DNA from: Molossus alvarezi
Taxonomy: Eukaryota; Chordata; Mammalia; Chiroptera; Molossidae
Direction of reading: 5' to 3'
Length of the DNA stretch: 64,000 nt
Assembly: GCA_037176705.1 (NCBI GenBank)
Contig: CM073889.1
Coordinates: 52,569,596 to 52,633,595 of the forward strand
The notes beneath the pieces were generated by a model. It was not told where the DNA came from. It did not search any database and saw nothing but the letters and a program-made list of their open reading frames with translations. Shown here piece by piece: positions 11,604 to 25,146 of this stretch (its first letter is position 1; each line of letters opens with the position of its first letter). The translations under genes were made by a program, and so were the position numbers.

Positions 11604-13536
11604 TGTAGATACATGTTCTAGTAGGAAACTGAAGGAATGATTGAATATTTCCATTTTGGGTCAGGAAATGCACAGATCTTGGCAAGAGTCATGTGAAACA
11701 CTTGAATATAGACACTCTCCTCGTGGTGTGGAGAGATCCAGTCTTCTCCTGGAAAGAACAACTAGGACAGGACACACTGATGTGTAGAATCAAAAGTTAT
11801 CCCCTTTTGTGTTCTGTGTTGGTAATGGTTTCCAAGATTGCACAGTTTTCTACAACATTTCTCAAGGCGATACTTGGAATAAGTATGGTTTCTTCTGTAG
11901 CAGTTTGTTTCGCCTAATTCTTAGTCAGAACAGTGAACCAACCTAGGGTCTAGAATGAAATAATGGAAAGATTGATAACTACTGGTGTTACACATGTGCC
12001 ATTCTTGAAACAAAGCAACTGAACACATCTAAAGTGATGTAGTTTAAACATTTGATGTGTACATCCAAGGAGAAATACATGAATGTGAAGACACTGACAA
12101 TACCATGGGTGTTTCACATTGCATTTCTCTGTGAGTTAGAACAAGAGGAGGGTTCTGGAGAAAAGGCACTTGTACAGTTGACCTGGGTATCAATTTCAAT
12201 TAGCTACCCACCAATTACGCCCAGTTTGCGAGGCATAGTTTGCATTGGAGAGTTATCCAGTGTTGCATGTAAATGCAGCTGACTGCCTTCTTTCCTATAC
12301 GACAAGAAAGTCAATTTGTACGAGAAGAAGAGGTAACTTTTCAACATACTACTTTTCTTCCTTGGATATGAGTTGTTTGCCTGGAAGAGTCTACAAAGCA
12401 TCGCGATACCAAATACAGGCTGCGCTGCAGAAATGAAACATTTTGGTTAGAGCAGTGTTCAGGTCGTGGAAATCTATACCCTATTCAGTTCTACACACAT
12501 TCTCTCCATGCGTTACCAAATGAATCAGAGTCATGTCATGTATCCACGATACATTTCACTGTTTGTGCCGATTTCCACATTAACATAAGGTGTAGATACC
12601 TGTTTTCTGCAGAGAATTGAATGTAAACCCTTGTCCTCAGTGTGAAATGCTGGAATTATCCCGTGGAAATGAATGATAACTCCCGAACTTATGCTTAAAA
12701 TACCCTGTGACAGATTCAACCTATTTCTTGATATCTGACAGAATCATCTCCATTATAACAAGGATTCCAAAGAGTTTCAGGCCTTTGAATAATGGTCCTG
12801 GATTCACATGTTTCAAGAGTATTTCACAGAAGAACCTATGAGAATACAGTGGATAATCAAAGGTGTGCATCACTGGTGTTCTTTCTCTGCAGAATTATAT
12901 AATTACATTCAGTTCAAGAGCAGCATGGAAACTCAATATGGTGTAGTGGCAATTGGACTGTTCAGTGGCTCTCTGTCCAAAAAACAGTGTTCCCATTGAC
13001 TAACTTCTTCACACATGTCTAAATATGGTGAAGAAGATTCTTGGGCTATACCCACTTCACAAAACATGGAACCAACACTGGTGTTCTGTTCTGCAGATTA
13101 TGTGTTAGAACAGTTGAGGAAAGTATTGATTCAAGGTAATGTGGCAACCTAACGTTTGCCTATGCCCTTAGACATACTTCTCACCAGAGATCGTTTCTAG
13201 GAGCGTTTATACACACCAAACCGATTCCAAACGAACTGTGTTAGAACTCTGCAGTTCAGTTGAGGAAACTCACTTCCATGAAGCCAAAGAGTGAGGCTTC
13301 TCCAACCATAAGCTGTTTTGGTTAAGTACCTAAGAAATGTCTGTTTGTTAAGGTGTAATCACACGAAAACCTAGCAGTGCACGTTTCTTTCTCTAGTTCC
13401 CTACACACAATTACAAGACTTGCTGGTGCAGTCTCAGATATCCTGAATTATGGGCAAAATTCTGTGAGAGCCAGGGGCAACATTCATTGGTGGCATGTTT
13501 AAACTTGGGAAATTGAGTACCTTTGCAAGGAAAGTG
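11604..13536 (+). repeat. Satellite copy 7 (class I, type B)
   Basis: 1933 bases. It carries type B markers where a type A copy would be expected from the A-B-C order. One C is deleted near 12931 (gaaactcaat), which shifts the recurrent frame that is open in neighbouring copies and argues against coding. Confidence 0.95.
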
Positions 13537-15469
13537 TGTAGATACATGTTCTAGTAGGAAACTGAAGGAATGATTGAATATTTCCATTTTGGGTCAGGAA
13601 ATGCACAGATCTTGGCAAGAGTCATGTGAAACACTTGAATATAGACACTCTCCTCGTGGTGTGGAGAGATCCAGTCTTCTCCTGGAAAGAACAACTAGGA
13701 CAGGACACACTGATGTGTAGAATCAAAAGTTATCCCCTTTTGTGTTCTGTGTTGGTAATGGTTTCCAAGATTGCACAGTTTTCTACAACATTTCTCAAGG
13801 CGATACTTGGAATAAGTATGGTTTCTTCTGTAGCAGTTTGTTTCGCCTAATTCTTAGTCAGAACAGTGAACCAACCTAGGGTCTAGAATGAAATAATGGA
13901 AAGATTGATAACTACTGGTGTTACACATGTGCCATTCTTGAAACAAAGCAACTGAACACATCTAAAGTGATGTAGTTTAAACATTTCATGTGTACATCCA
14001 AGGAGAAATACATGAATGTGAAGACACTGACAATACCATGGGTGTTTCACATTGCATTTCTCTGTGAGTTAGAACAAGAGGAGGGTTCTGGAGAAAAGGC
14101 ACTTGTACAGTTGACCTGGGTATCAATTTCAATTAGCTACCCACCAATTACGCCCGGTTTGCGAGGCATAGTTTGCATTGGAGAGTTATCCAGTGTTGCA
14201 TGTAAATGCAGCTGACTGCCTTCTTTCCTATACGACAAGAAAGTCAATTTGTACGAGAAGAAGAGGTAACTTTTCAACATACTACTTTTCTTCCTTGGAT
14301 ATGAGTTGTTTGCCTGGAAGAGTCTACAAAGCATCGCGATACCAAATACAGGCTGCGCTGCAGAAATGAAACATTTTGGTTAGAGCAGTGTTCAGGTCGT
14401 GGAAATCTATACCCTATTCAGTTCTACACACATTCTCTCCATGCGTTACCAAATGAATCAGAGTCATGTCATGTATCCACGATACATTTCACTGTTTGTG
14501 CCGATTTCCACATTAACATAAGGTGTAGATACCTGTTTTCTGCAGAGAATTGAATGTAAACCCTTGTCCTCAGTGTGAAATGCTGGAATTATCCCGTGGA
14601 AATGAATGATAACTCCCGAACTTATGCTTAAAATACCCTGTGACAGATTCAACCTATTTCTTGATATCTGACAGAATCATCTCCATTATAACAAGGATTC
14701 CAAAGAGTTTCAGGCCTTTGAATAATGGTCCTGGATTCACATGTTTCAAGAGTATTTCACAGAAGAACCTATGAGAATACAGTGGATAATCAAAGGTGTG
14801 CATCACTGGTGTTCTTTCTCTGCAGAATTATATAATTACATTCAGTTCAAGAGCAGCATGGAAACCTCAATATGGTGTAGTGGCAATTGGACTGTTCAGT
14901 GGCTCTCTGTCCAAAAAACAGTGTTCCCATTGACTAACTTCTTCACACATGTCTAAATATGGTGAAGAAGATTCTTGGGCTATACCCACTTCACAAAACA
15001 TGGAACCAACACTGGTGTTCTGTTCTGCAGATTATGTGTTAGAACAGTTGAGGAAAGTATTGATTCAAGGTAATGTGCAACCTAACGTTTGCCTATGCCC
15101 TTAGACATACTTCTCACCAGAGATCGTTTCTAGGAGCGTTTATACACACCAAACCGATTCCAAACGAACTGTGTTAGAACTCTGCAGTTCAGTTGAGGAA
15201 ACTCACTTCCATGAAGCCAAAGAGTGAGGCTTCTCCAACCATAAGCTGTTTTGGTTAAGTACCTAAGAAATGTCTGTTTGTTAAGGTGTAATCACACGAA
15301 AACCTAGCAGTGCACGTTTCTTTCTCTAGTTCCCTACACACAATTACAAGACTTGCTGGTGCAGTCTCAGATATCCTGAATTATGGGCAAAATTCTGTGA
15401 GAGCCAGGGGCAACATTCATTGGTGGCATGTTTAAACTTGGGAAATTGAGTACCTTTGCAAGGAAAGTG
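13537..15469 (+). repeat. Satellite copy 8 (class I, A-like mosaic)
   Basis: 1933 bases. It is mosaic: cccggtttgcgagg as in type A, but gggtcagg and ggacac as in type B. It has acatttcatg near 13981, shared only with copy 10, and one G lost in aatgtgcaacc near 15072. Confidence 0.93.
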
Positions 15470-17405
15470 TGTAGATACATGTTCTAGTAGGAAACTGATG
15501 GAATGATTGAATATTTCCATTTTGGGTCAGGAAATGCACAGATCTTGGCAAGAGTCATGTGAAACACTTGAATATAGACACTCTCCTCGTGGTGTGGAGA
15601 GATCCAGTCTTCTCCTGGAAAGAACAACTAGGACAGGACACACTGATGTGTAGAATCAAAAGTTATCCCCTTTTGTGTTCTGTGTTGGTAATGGTTTCCA
15701 AGATTGCACAGTTTTCTACAACATTTCTCAAGGCGATACTTGGAATAAGTATGGTTTCTTCTGTAGCAGTTTGTTTCGCCTAATTCTTAGTCAGAACAGT
15801 GAACCAACCTAGGGTCTAGAATGAAATAATGGAAAGATTGATAACTACTGGTGTTACACATGTGCCATTCTTGAAACAAAGCAACTGAACACATCTAAAG
15901 TGATGTAGTTTAAACATTTGATGTGTACATCCAAGGAGAAATACATGAATGTGAAGACACTGACAATACCATGGGAGTTTCACATTGCACTTCTCTGTGA
16001 GTTAGAACAAGAGGAGGGTTCTGGAGAAAAGGCACTTGTACAGTTGACCTGGGTAACAATTTCAATGAGCTACCCACAAATTACGCCCGGTTTGCGCGGC
16101 ATAGTTTGCATTGGAGAGTTATCCAGTGTTGCATGTAAATGCAGCTGACTGCCTTCTTTCCTATATGACAAGAAAGTCAATTTGTACGAGAGGAAGAGGT
16201 AACTTTTCAACATACTACTTTTCTTCCTAGGATATGAGTTGTTTGCCTGAAAGAGTCTACAAAGAATCTGGATACCATATACAGGCTGCGCTGCAGAAAT
16301 GAAACATTTTGGTTAGAGCAGGGTTCAGGTCGTGGAAATCTATACCCTATTCAGTTCTACACACATTCTCTCCATGCGTTACCAAATGAATCAGAGTCAT
16401 GCCATGGATCCACGATACATTTCACTGTTTGTGCCGATTTCCACATTAACATAAGGTGTAGATACCTGTTTTCTGCAGAGAATTGAATGTAAACCCTTGT
16501 CCTCAGTGTGAAATGCTGGAATTATCCCGTGGAAATGAATGATAACTCCCGAACTTATGCTTAAAATACCCTGTGACAAATTCAACCTATTTCTTGATAT
16601 CTGACAGAATCATCTCCATTATAACAAGGATTCCAAAGAGTTTCAGGCCTTTGAACAATGGTCCTGGATTCACATGTTTCAAGAGTATTTCCCAGAAGAA
16701 CCTATGAAAATACAGTGGATAATCAAAGGTGTGCATCACTGGTGTTCTTTCTCTGCAGAATTATATAATTACATTCAGTTCAAGAGCAGCATGGAAACCT
16801 CAATATGGTGTAGTGGCAATTGGACTGTTCAGTGGCTCTCTGTCCTAAAAACAGTGTTCCCATTGACTAACTTCTTCACATACTGTCTAAATATGGTGAA
16901 GAAGATTCTTGGGCTATACCCACTTCACAAAACATGGAACCAACACTGGTGTTCTGTTCTGCAGATTATGTGTTAGAACAGTTGAGGAAAGTATTGATTC
17001 AAGGTAATGTGGCAACCTAACGTTTGCCTATGCCCTTAGACATACTTCTCACCAGAGATCGTTTCTAGGAGCGTTTATACACACCAAACCGATTCCAAAC
17101 GAACTGTGTTAGAACTCTGCAGTTCAGTTGAGGAAACTCACTTCCATGAAGCCTAGAGAGTGAGGCTTCTCCAACCATAAGCTGTTTTGGTTAAGTACCT
17201 AAGAAATGTCTGTTTGTTAAGGTGTAATCACACGAAAACCTAGCAGTGCACGTTTCTTTCTCTTGTTCCCTACACACAATTACAAGACTTGCTGGTGCAG
17301 TCTCAGATATCCTGAATTATGGGCAAAACTCTGTGAGAGCCAGGGGCAACATTCATTGGTGGCATGTTTAAACTTGGGAAATTGAGTACCTTTGCAAGGA
17401 AAGTG
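15470..17405 (+). repeat. Satellite copy 9 (chimaera: class I type C 5' part, class II 3' part)
   Basis: 1936 bases. Up to gggttcagg near 16320 it matches type C of class I. From gccatggatcc near 16400 onward it carries class II markers: tcctaaaaac, cacatactgtc, gcctagagag, ctcttgttcc and caaaactctg. The class change therefore lies between about 16328 and 16401, within the unit. Confidence 0.92.
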
Positions 17406-19341
17406 TGTAGATACATGTTCTAGTAGGAAACTGATGGAATGATTGAATATTTCCATTTTGGGTCAGGAAATGCACAGATCTTGGCAACAGTCATGTGAAA
17501 CACTTGAATATAGACACTCTCCTCGTGGTGTGGAGAGATCCAGTCTTCTCCTGGAAAGAACATCTAGGACAGGACACACTGATGTGTAGAATCAAAAGTT
17601 ATCCCCTTTTGTGTTCTGTGTTGGTAATGGTTTCCAAGATTGCACAGTTTTCTACAACATTTCTCAAGGCGATACTTGGAATAAGTATGGTTTCTTCTGT
17701 AGCAGTTTGTTTCGCCTAATTCTTAGTCAGAACAGTGAACCAACCTAGGGTCTAGAATGAAATAATGGAAAGATTGATAACTACTGGTGTTACACATGTG
17801 CCATTCTTGAAACAAAGCAACTGAACACATCTAAAGTGATGTAGTTTAAACATTTCATGTGTACATCCAAGGAGAAATACATGAATGTGAAGACACTGAC
17901 AATACCATGGGTGTTTCACATTGCATTTCTCTGTGAGTTACAACAAGAGGAGGGTTCTGGAGAAAAGGCACTTGTACAGTTGACCTGGGTATCAATTTCA
18001 ATTAGCTACCCACACATTATGCCCGGTTTGCGTGGCATAGTTTGCATTGGAGATTTATCCAGTGTTGCATGTAAATGCGGCTGACTGCCTTCTTTCCTAT
18101 ACGACAAGAAAGTCAATTTGTACGAGAAGAAGAGGTAACTTTTCAACATAGTACTTTACTTCCTTGGATATGAGTTGTTTGCCTGGAAGAGTCTACAAAG
18201 AATCTGGATACCATATACAGGCTGCGCTGCAGAAATGAAACATTTTGGTTAGAGCAGGGTTCAGGTCGTGGAAATCTATACCCTATTCAGTTCTACACAC
18301 ATTCTCTCCATGCGTTACCAAATGAATCAGAGTCATGCCATGGATCCACGATACATTTCACTGTTTGTGCCGATTTCCACATTAACATAAGGTGTAGATA
18401 CCTGTTTTCTGCAGAGAATTGAATGTAAACCCTTGTCTTCAGTGTGAAATGCTGGAATTATCCCGTGGAAATGAATGATAACTCCCCAACTTATGCTTAA
18501 AATACCCTGTGACAAATTCAACCTATTTCTTGATATCTGACAGAATCATCTCCATTATAACAAGGATTCCAAAGAGTTTCAGGCCTTTGAACAATGGTCC
18601 TGGATTCACATGTTTCAAGAGTATTTCCCAGAAGAACCTATGAAAATACAGTGGATAATCAAAGGTGTGCATCACTGGTGTTCTTTCTCTGCAGAATTAT
18701 ATAATTACATTCAGTTCAAGAGCAGCATGGAAACCTCAATATGGTGTAGTGGCAATTGGACTGTTCAGTGGCTCTCTGTCCTAAAAACAGTGTTCCCATT
18801 GACTAACTTCTTCACATACTGTCTAAATATGGTGAAGAAGATTCTTGGGCTATACCCACTTCAAAAAACATGGAACCAACACTGGTGTTCTGTTCTGCAG
18901 ATTATGTGTTAGAACAGTTGAGGAAAGTATTGATTCAAGGTAATGTGGCAACCTAACGTTTGCCTATGCCCTTAGACATACTTATCACCAGAGATCGTTT
19001 CTAGGAGCGTTTATACACACCAAACCGATTCCAAACGAACTGTGTTAGAACTCTGCAGTTCAGTTGAGGAAACTCACTTCCATGAAGCCTAGAGAGTGAG
19101 GCTTCTCCAACCATAAGCTGTTTTGGTTAAGTACCTAAGAAATGTCTGTTTGTTAAGGTGTAATCACACGAAAACCTAGCAGTGCACGTTTCTTTCTCTT
19201 GTTCCCTACACACAATTACAAGACTTGCTGGTGCAGTCTCAGATATCCTGAATTATGGGCAAAACTCTGTGAGAGCCAGGGGCAACATTCATTGGTGGCA
19301 TGTTTAAACTTGGGAAATTGAGTACCTTTGCAAGGAAAGTG
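17406..19341 (+). repeat. Satellite copy 10 (class II)
   Basis: 1936 bases, the class II ground length. It still carries the type C stretch with gaatctggatacc and gggttcagg near 18198-18262, and acatttcatg shared with copy 8. Private changes include gttacaacaag, gagatttatcc, tgcggctg and ctccccaac. It looks like a recombinant between class I and class II lineages. Confidence 0.93.
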
Positions 19342-21274
19342 TGTAGATACATGTTCTAGTAGGAAACTGATGGAATGATTGAATATTTCCATTTTGGGTC
19401 AGGAAATGCACAGATCTTGGCAACAGTCATGTGAAACACTTGAATATAGACACTCTCCTCGTGGTGTGGAGAAATCCAGTCTTCTCCTGGAAAGAACAAC
19501 TAGGACAGGGCACACTGATGTGTAGAATCAAAAGTTATCCCCTTTTGTGTTCTGTGTTGATAATGGTTTCCAAGATTGAACAGTTTTCTACAACATTTCT
19601 CAAGGCGATACTTGGAATAAGTATGGTTTCTTCTGAAGCAGTTTGTTTCGACTAATTCTTAGTCAGAACAGTGAACCAACCTAGGGTCTAGAATGAAATA
19701 ATGGAAAGATTGATAACTACTGGTGTTACACATGTGCCATTCTTGAAACAAAGCAACTGAACACATCTAAAGTGATGTAGTTTAAACATTTGATGTGTAC
19801 ATCCAAGGAGAAATACATGAATGTGAAGACACTGACAATACCATGGAGGTTTCACATTGCATTTCTCTGTGAGTTAGAACAAGAGGAGGGTTCTGGAGAA
19901 AAGGCACTTGTACAGTTGACCTGGGTATCAATTTCAATTAGCTACCCACAAATTATGCCCGGTTTGAGCGGCATAGTTTGCATTGGAGAGTTATCCAGTG
20001 TTGCATGTAAATGCAGCTGACTGCCTTGTTTCCTATACCACAAGAAAGTCAATTTGTACGAGAAGAGGTAACTTTTCAACATACTACTTTTCTTCCTTGG
20101 ATATGAGTTGTTTGCCTGGAAGAGTCTACAAAGCATCTGGATACCAAATACAGGCTGCGCTGCAGAAATGAAACATTTTGGTTCGAGCAGTGTTCAGGTC
20201 GTGGAAATCAATACCCTATTCAGTTCTACACACATTCTCTCCATGCGTTACCAAATGAATCAGAGTCATGCCATGGATCCACGATACATTTCACTGTTTG
20301 TGCCGATTTCCACATTAACATAAGGTGTAGATACCTGTTTTCGGCAGAGAATTGAATGTAAACCCTTGTCCTGAGTGTGAAATGCTGGAATTAGCCCGTG
20401 GAAATGAATGATAACTCCCGAACTTATGCTTAAAATACCCTGTGACAAATTCAACCTATTTCTTGATATCTGACAGAATCATCTCCATGATAACAAGGAT
20501 TCCAAAGAGTTTCAGGCCTTTGAATAATGGTCCTGGATTCACATGTTTCAAGAGTATTTCACAGAAGAACCTATGAAAATACAGTGGATAATCAAAGGTG
20601 TGCATCACTGGTGTTCTTTCTCTGCAGAATTATATAATGACATTCAGCTCAAGAGCAGCATGGAAACCTCAATATGGTGTAGTGGCAATTGGACTGTTCA
20701 GTGGCTCTCTGTCCTAAAAACAGTGTTCCCATTGACTAACTTCTTCACATACTGTCTAAATATGGTGAAGACGATTCTTGGGCTATACGCACTTCACAAA
20801 ACATGGAACCAACACTGGTGTTCTGTTCTGCAGATTATGTGTTAGAACAGTTGAGGAAAGAATTGATTCAAGGTAATGTGGCAACCTAACGTTTGCCTAT
20901 GCCCTTAGACATACTTCTCACCAGAGATCGTTTCTAGGAGCGTTTATACACACCAAACCGATTCCAAAAGAACTGTGTTAGAACTCTGCAGTTCAGTTGA
21001 GGAAACTCACTTCCATGAAGCCTAGAGCGTGAGGCTTCTCCAACCATAAGCTGTTTTGGTTAAGTACCTAAGAAATGTCTGTTTGTTAAGGTGTAATCAC
21101 ACGAAAACCTAGCAGTGCACGTTTCTTTCTCTTGTTCCCTACACACAATTACAAGACTTGCTGGTGCAGTCTCAGATATCCTGAATTATGGGCAAAACTC
21201 TGTGAGAGCCAGGGGCAACATTCATTGGTGGCATGTTTAAACTTGGGAAATTGAGTACCTTTGCAAGGAAAGTG
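19342..21274 (+). repeat. Satellite copy 11 (class II, many private changes)
   Basis: 1933 bases, with a private 3-base loss in the AGA run near 20062. It has an unusually large set of private substitutions, for example ggagaaatcc, gattgaacag, tctgaagcag, catggaggttt, ggttcgagc, ttcggcag, aagacgattc and atacgcac. It also lacks the CENP-B-box-like CpG because it reads ccaaaagaac near 20968. Confidence 0.93.
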
Positions 21275-23210
21275 TGTAGATACATGTTCTAGTAGGAAAC
21301 TGATGGAATGATTGAATATTTCCATTTTGGGTCAGGAAATGCACAGATCTTGGCAAGAGTCATGTGAAACACTTGAATATAGACACTCTCCTCGTGGTGT
21401 GGAGAGATCCAGTCTTCTCCTGGAAAGAACAACTAGGACAGGGCTAACTGATGTGTAGAATCAAAAGTTATCCCCTTTTGTGTTCTGTGTTGGTAATGGT
21501 TTCCAAGATTGCATAGTTTTCAACAACATTTCTCAAGGCGATACTTGGAATAAGTATGGTTTTTTCTGTAGCAGTTTGTTTTGCCTAATTCTTAGTCAGA
21601 ACAGTGAACCAACCTAGGGTCTAGAATGAAATAATGGAAAGATTGATAACTACTGGTGTTACACATGTGCCATTCTTGAAACAAAGCTACTGAACACATC
21701 TAAAGTGATGTAGTTTAAACATTTGATGTGTACATCCAAGGAGAAATACATGAATGTGAAGACACTGACAATACTATGGGTGTTTCACATTGCATTTCTC
21801 TGTGAGTTAGAACAAGAGGAGGGTTCTGGAGAAAAGGCACTTGTACAGTTGACCTGGGTATCAATTTCAATTAGCTACCCACAGATTATGCCCGGTTTGA
21901 GCGGCATAGTTTGCATTGGAGAGTTATCCAGTGTTGCATGTAAATGCAGCTGACTGCCTTCTTTCCTACACGACAAGAAAGTCAATTTGTACGTGAAGAA
22001 GAGGTAACTTTTCAACATACTACTTTTCTTCCTTGGATATGAGTTGTTTGCCTGGAAGAGTCTACAAAGCATCGCGATACCAAATACAGGCTGCGCTGCT
22101 GAAATGAAACATTTTGGTTAGAGCAGTGTTCAGGTCGTGGAAATCTATACCCTATTCAGTTCTACACACATTCTCTCCATGCGTTACCAAATGAATCAGA
22201 GTCATGCCATGGATCCACGATACATTTCACTGTTTGTGCCGATTTCCACATTAACATAAGGTGTAGATACCTGTTTTCTGCAGAGAATTGAATGTAAACC
22301 CTTGTCCTCAGTGTGAAATGCTGGAATTATCCCGTGGAAATGAATGATAACTCCCGAACTTATGCTTAAAATACCCTGTGACAAATTCAACCTATTTCTT
22401 GATATCTGACAGAATCATCTCCATTATAACAAGGATTCCAAAGAGTTTCAGGCCTTTGAACAATGGTCCTGGATTCACATGTTTCAAGAGTATTTCCCAG
22501 AAGAACCTATGAAAATACAGTGGATAATCAAAGGTGTGCATCACTGGTGTTCTTTCTCTGCAGAATTATATAATTACATTCAGTTCAAGAGCAGCATGGA
22601 AACCTCAATATGGTGTAGTGGCAATTGGACTGTTCAGTGGCTCTCTGTCCTAAAAACAGTGTTCCCATTGACTAACTTCTTCACATACTGTCTAAATATG
22701 GTGAAGAAGATTCTTGGGCTATACCCACTTCAAAAAACATGGAACCAACACTGGTGTTCTGTTCTGCAGATTATGTGTTAGAACAGTTGAGGAAAGTATT
22801 GATTCAAGGTAATGTGGCAAGCTAACGTTTGCCTATGCCCTTAGACATACTTCTCACCAGAGATCGTTTCTAGGAGCGTTTATACACACCAAACCGATTC
22901 CAAACGAACTGTGTTAGAACTCTGCAGTTCAGTTGAGGAAACTCACTTCCATGAAGCCTAGAGAGTGAGGCTTCTCCAACCATAAGCTGTTTTGGTTAAG
23001 TACCTAAGAAATGTCTGTTTGTTAAGGTGTAATCACACGAAAACCTAGCAGTGCACGTTTCTTTCTCTTGTTCCCTACACACAATTACAAGACTTGCTGG
23101 TGCAGTCTCAGATATCCTGAATTATGGGCAAAACTCTGTGAGAGCCAGGGGCAACATTCATTGGTGGCATGTTTAAACTTGGGAAATTGAGTACCTTTGC
23201 AAGGAAAGTG
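21275..23210 (+). repeat. Satellite copy 12 (class II)
   Basis: 1936 bases. It shares gttttttctg, ttgttttgcc, gctactg, actatggg, tacgtgaag and gctgctgaaatg with copy 13, showing the two are close relatives. gggctaactg and ggcaagctaac are private. Confidence 0.94.
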
Positions 23211-25146
23211 TGTAGATACATGTTCTAGTAGGAAACTGATGGAATGATTGAATATTTCCATTTTGGGTCAGGAAATGCACAGATCTTGGCAACAGTCATG
23301 TGAAACACTTGAATATAGACACTCTCCTCGTGGTGTGGAGAGATCCAGTCTTCTCCTGGAAAGAACAACTAGGACAGGGCACACTGATGTGTAGAATCAA
23401 AAGTTATCCCCTTTTGTGTTCTGTGTTGGTAATGGTTTCCAAGATTGCATAGTTTTCAACAACATTTCTCAAGGCGATACTTGGAATAAGTATGGTTTTT
23501 TCTGTAGCAGTTTGTTTTGCCTAATTCTTAGTCAGAACAGTGAACCAACCTAGGGTCTAGAATGAAATAATGGAAAGATTGATAACTACTGGTGTTACAC
23601 ATGTGCCATTCTTGAAACAAAGCTACTGAACACATCTAAAGTGATGTAGTTTAAACATTTGATGTGTACATCCAAGGAGAATTACATGAATGTGAAGACA
23701 CTGACAATACTATGGGTGTTTCACATTGCATTTCTCTGTGAGTTAGAACAAGAGGAGGGTTCTGGAGAAAAGGCACTTGTACAGTTGACCTGGGTATCAA
23801 TTTCAATTAGCTACCCACAAATTATGCCCGGTTTGAGCGGCATAGTTTGCATTGGAGAGTTATCCAGTGTTGCATGTAAATGCAGCTGACTGCCTTCTTT
23901 CCTACACGACAAGAAAGTCAATTTGTACGTGAAGAAGAGGTAACTTTTCAACATACTACTTTTCTTCCTTGGATATGAGTTGTTTGCCTGGAAGAGTCTA
24001 CAAAGCATCTCGATACCAAATACAGGCTGCGCTGCTGAAATGAAACATTTTGGTTAGAGCAGTGTTCAGGTCGTGGAAATCTATACCCTATTCAGTTCTA
24101 CACACATTCTCTCCATGCGTTACCAAATGAATCAGAGTCATGCCATGGATCCACGATACATTTCACTGTTTGTGCCGATTTCCACATTAACATAAGGTGT
24201 AGATACCTGTTTTCTGCAGAGAATTGAATGTAAACCCTTGTCCTCAGTGTGAAATGCAGGAATTATCCCGTGGAAATGAATGATAACTCCCGAACTTATG
24301 CTTAAAATACCCTGTGACAAATTCAACCTATTTCTTGATATCTGACAGAATCATCTCCATTATAACAAGGATTCCAAAGAGTTTCAGGCCTTTGAATAAT
24401 GGTCCTGGATTCACATGTTTCAAGAGTATTTCTCAGAAGAACCTATGAAAATACAGTGAATAATCAAAGGTGTGCATCACTGGTGTTCTTTCTCTGCAGA
24501 ATTATATAATTACATTCAGCTCAAGAGCAGCATGGAAACCTCAATATGGTGTAGTGGCAATTGGACTGTTCAGTGGCTCTCTGTCCTAAAAACAGTGTTC
24601 CCATTGAATAACTTCTTCACATACTGTCTAAATATGGTGAAGAAGATTCTTGGGCTATACCCACTTCACAAAACATGGAACCAACACTGGTGTTCTGTTC
24701 TGCAGATTATGTGTTAGAACAGTTGAGGAAAGTATTGATTCAAGGTAATGTGGCAACCTAACGTTTGCCTATGCCCTTAGACATACTTCTCACCAGAGAT
24801 CGTTCCTAGGAGCGTTTGTACACACCAAACCGATTCCAAACGAACTGTGTTAGAACTCTGCAGTTCAGTTGAGGAAACTCACTTCCATGAAGCCTGGAGA
24901 GTGAGGCTTCTCCAACCATAAGCTGTTTTGGTTAAGTACCTAAGAAATGTCTGTTTGTTAAGGTGTAATCACACGAAAACCTAGCAGTGCACGTTTCTTT
25001 CTCTAGTTCCCTACACACAATTACAAGACTTGCTGGTGCAGTCTCAGATATCGTGAATTATGGGCAAAACTCTGTGAGAGCCAGGGGCATCATTCATTGG
25101 TGGCATGTTTAAACTTGGGAAATTGAGTACCTTTGCAAGAAAAGTG
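23211..25146 (+). repeat. Satellite copy 13 (class II)
   Basis: 1936 bases, sister of copy 12 in its 5' half. Private or rare changes are gaattacatg, tgcaggaatta, cagtgaataatc (a stop in the recurrent class II frame), cattgaataac, ttcctaggagcgtttg and gcctggagag. Confidence 0.94.

Larger units (their letters stand above)
1..17405 (+). repeat. Class I domain with a trimeric higher-order repeat (copies 1-9)
   Basis: Nine units share class I markers: tcatgtcatgtatcc near unit position 930, a run of six A in tccaaaaaacag, cacacatgtctaaat, gccaaagagtg and caaaattctg; copy 9 loses them in its 3' half. Three subtypes follow a period of three. Type A has gcgtcagg and gggcac. Type B has ggacac and cccagtttgcg. 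Type C has ctgatgg, gggagtttc, ggtaacaatttc and gggttcagg. Copies 1-3 and 4-6 are A-B-C and start exactly 5802 bases apart. Copies 7-9 read B, A-like, C. The trimer is therefore a real higher-order unit that has begun to be scrambled. Confidence 0.9.
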
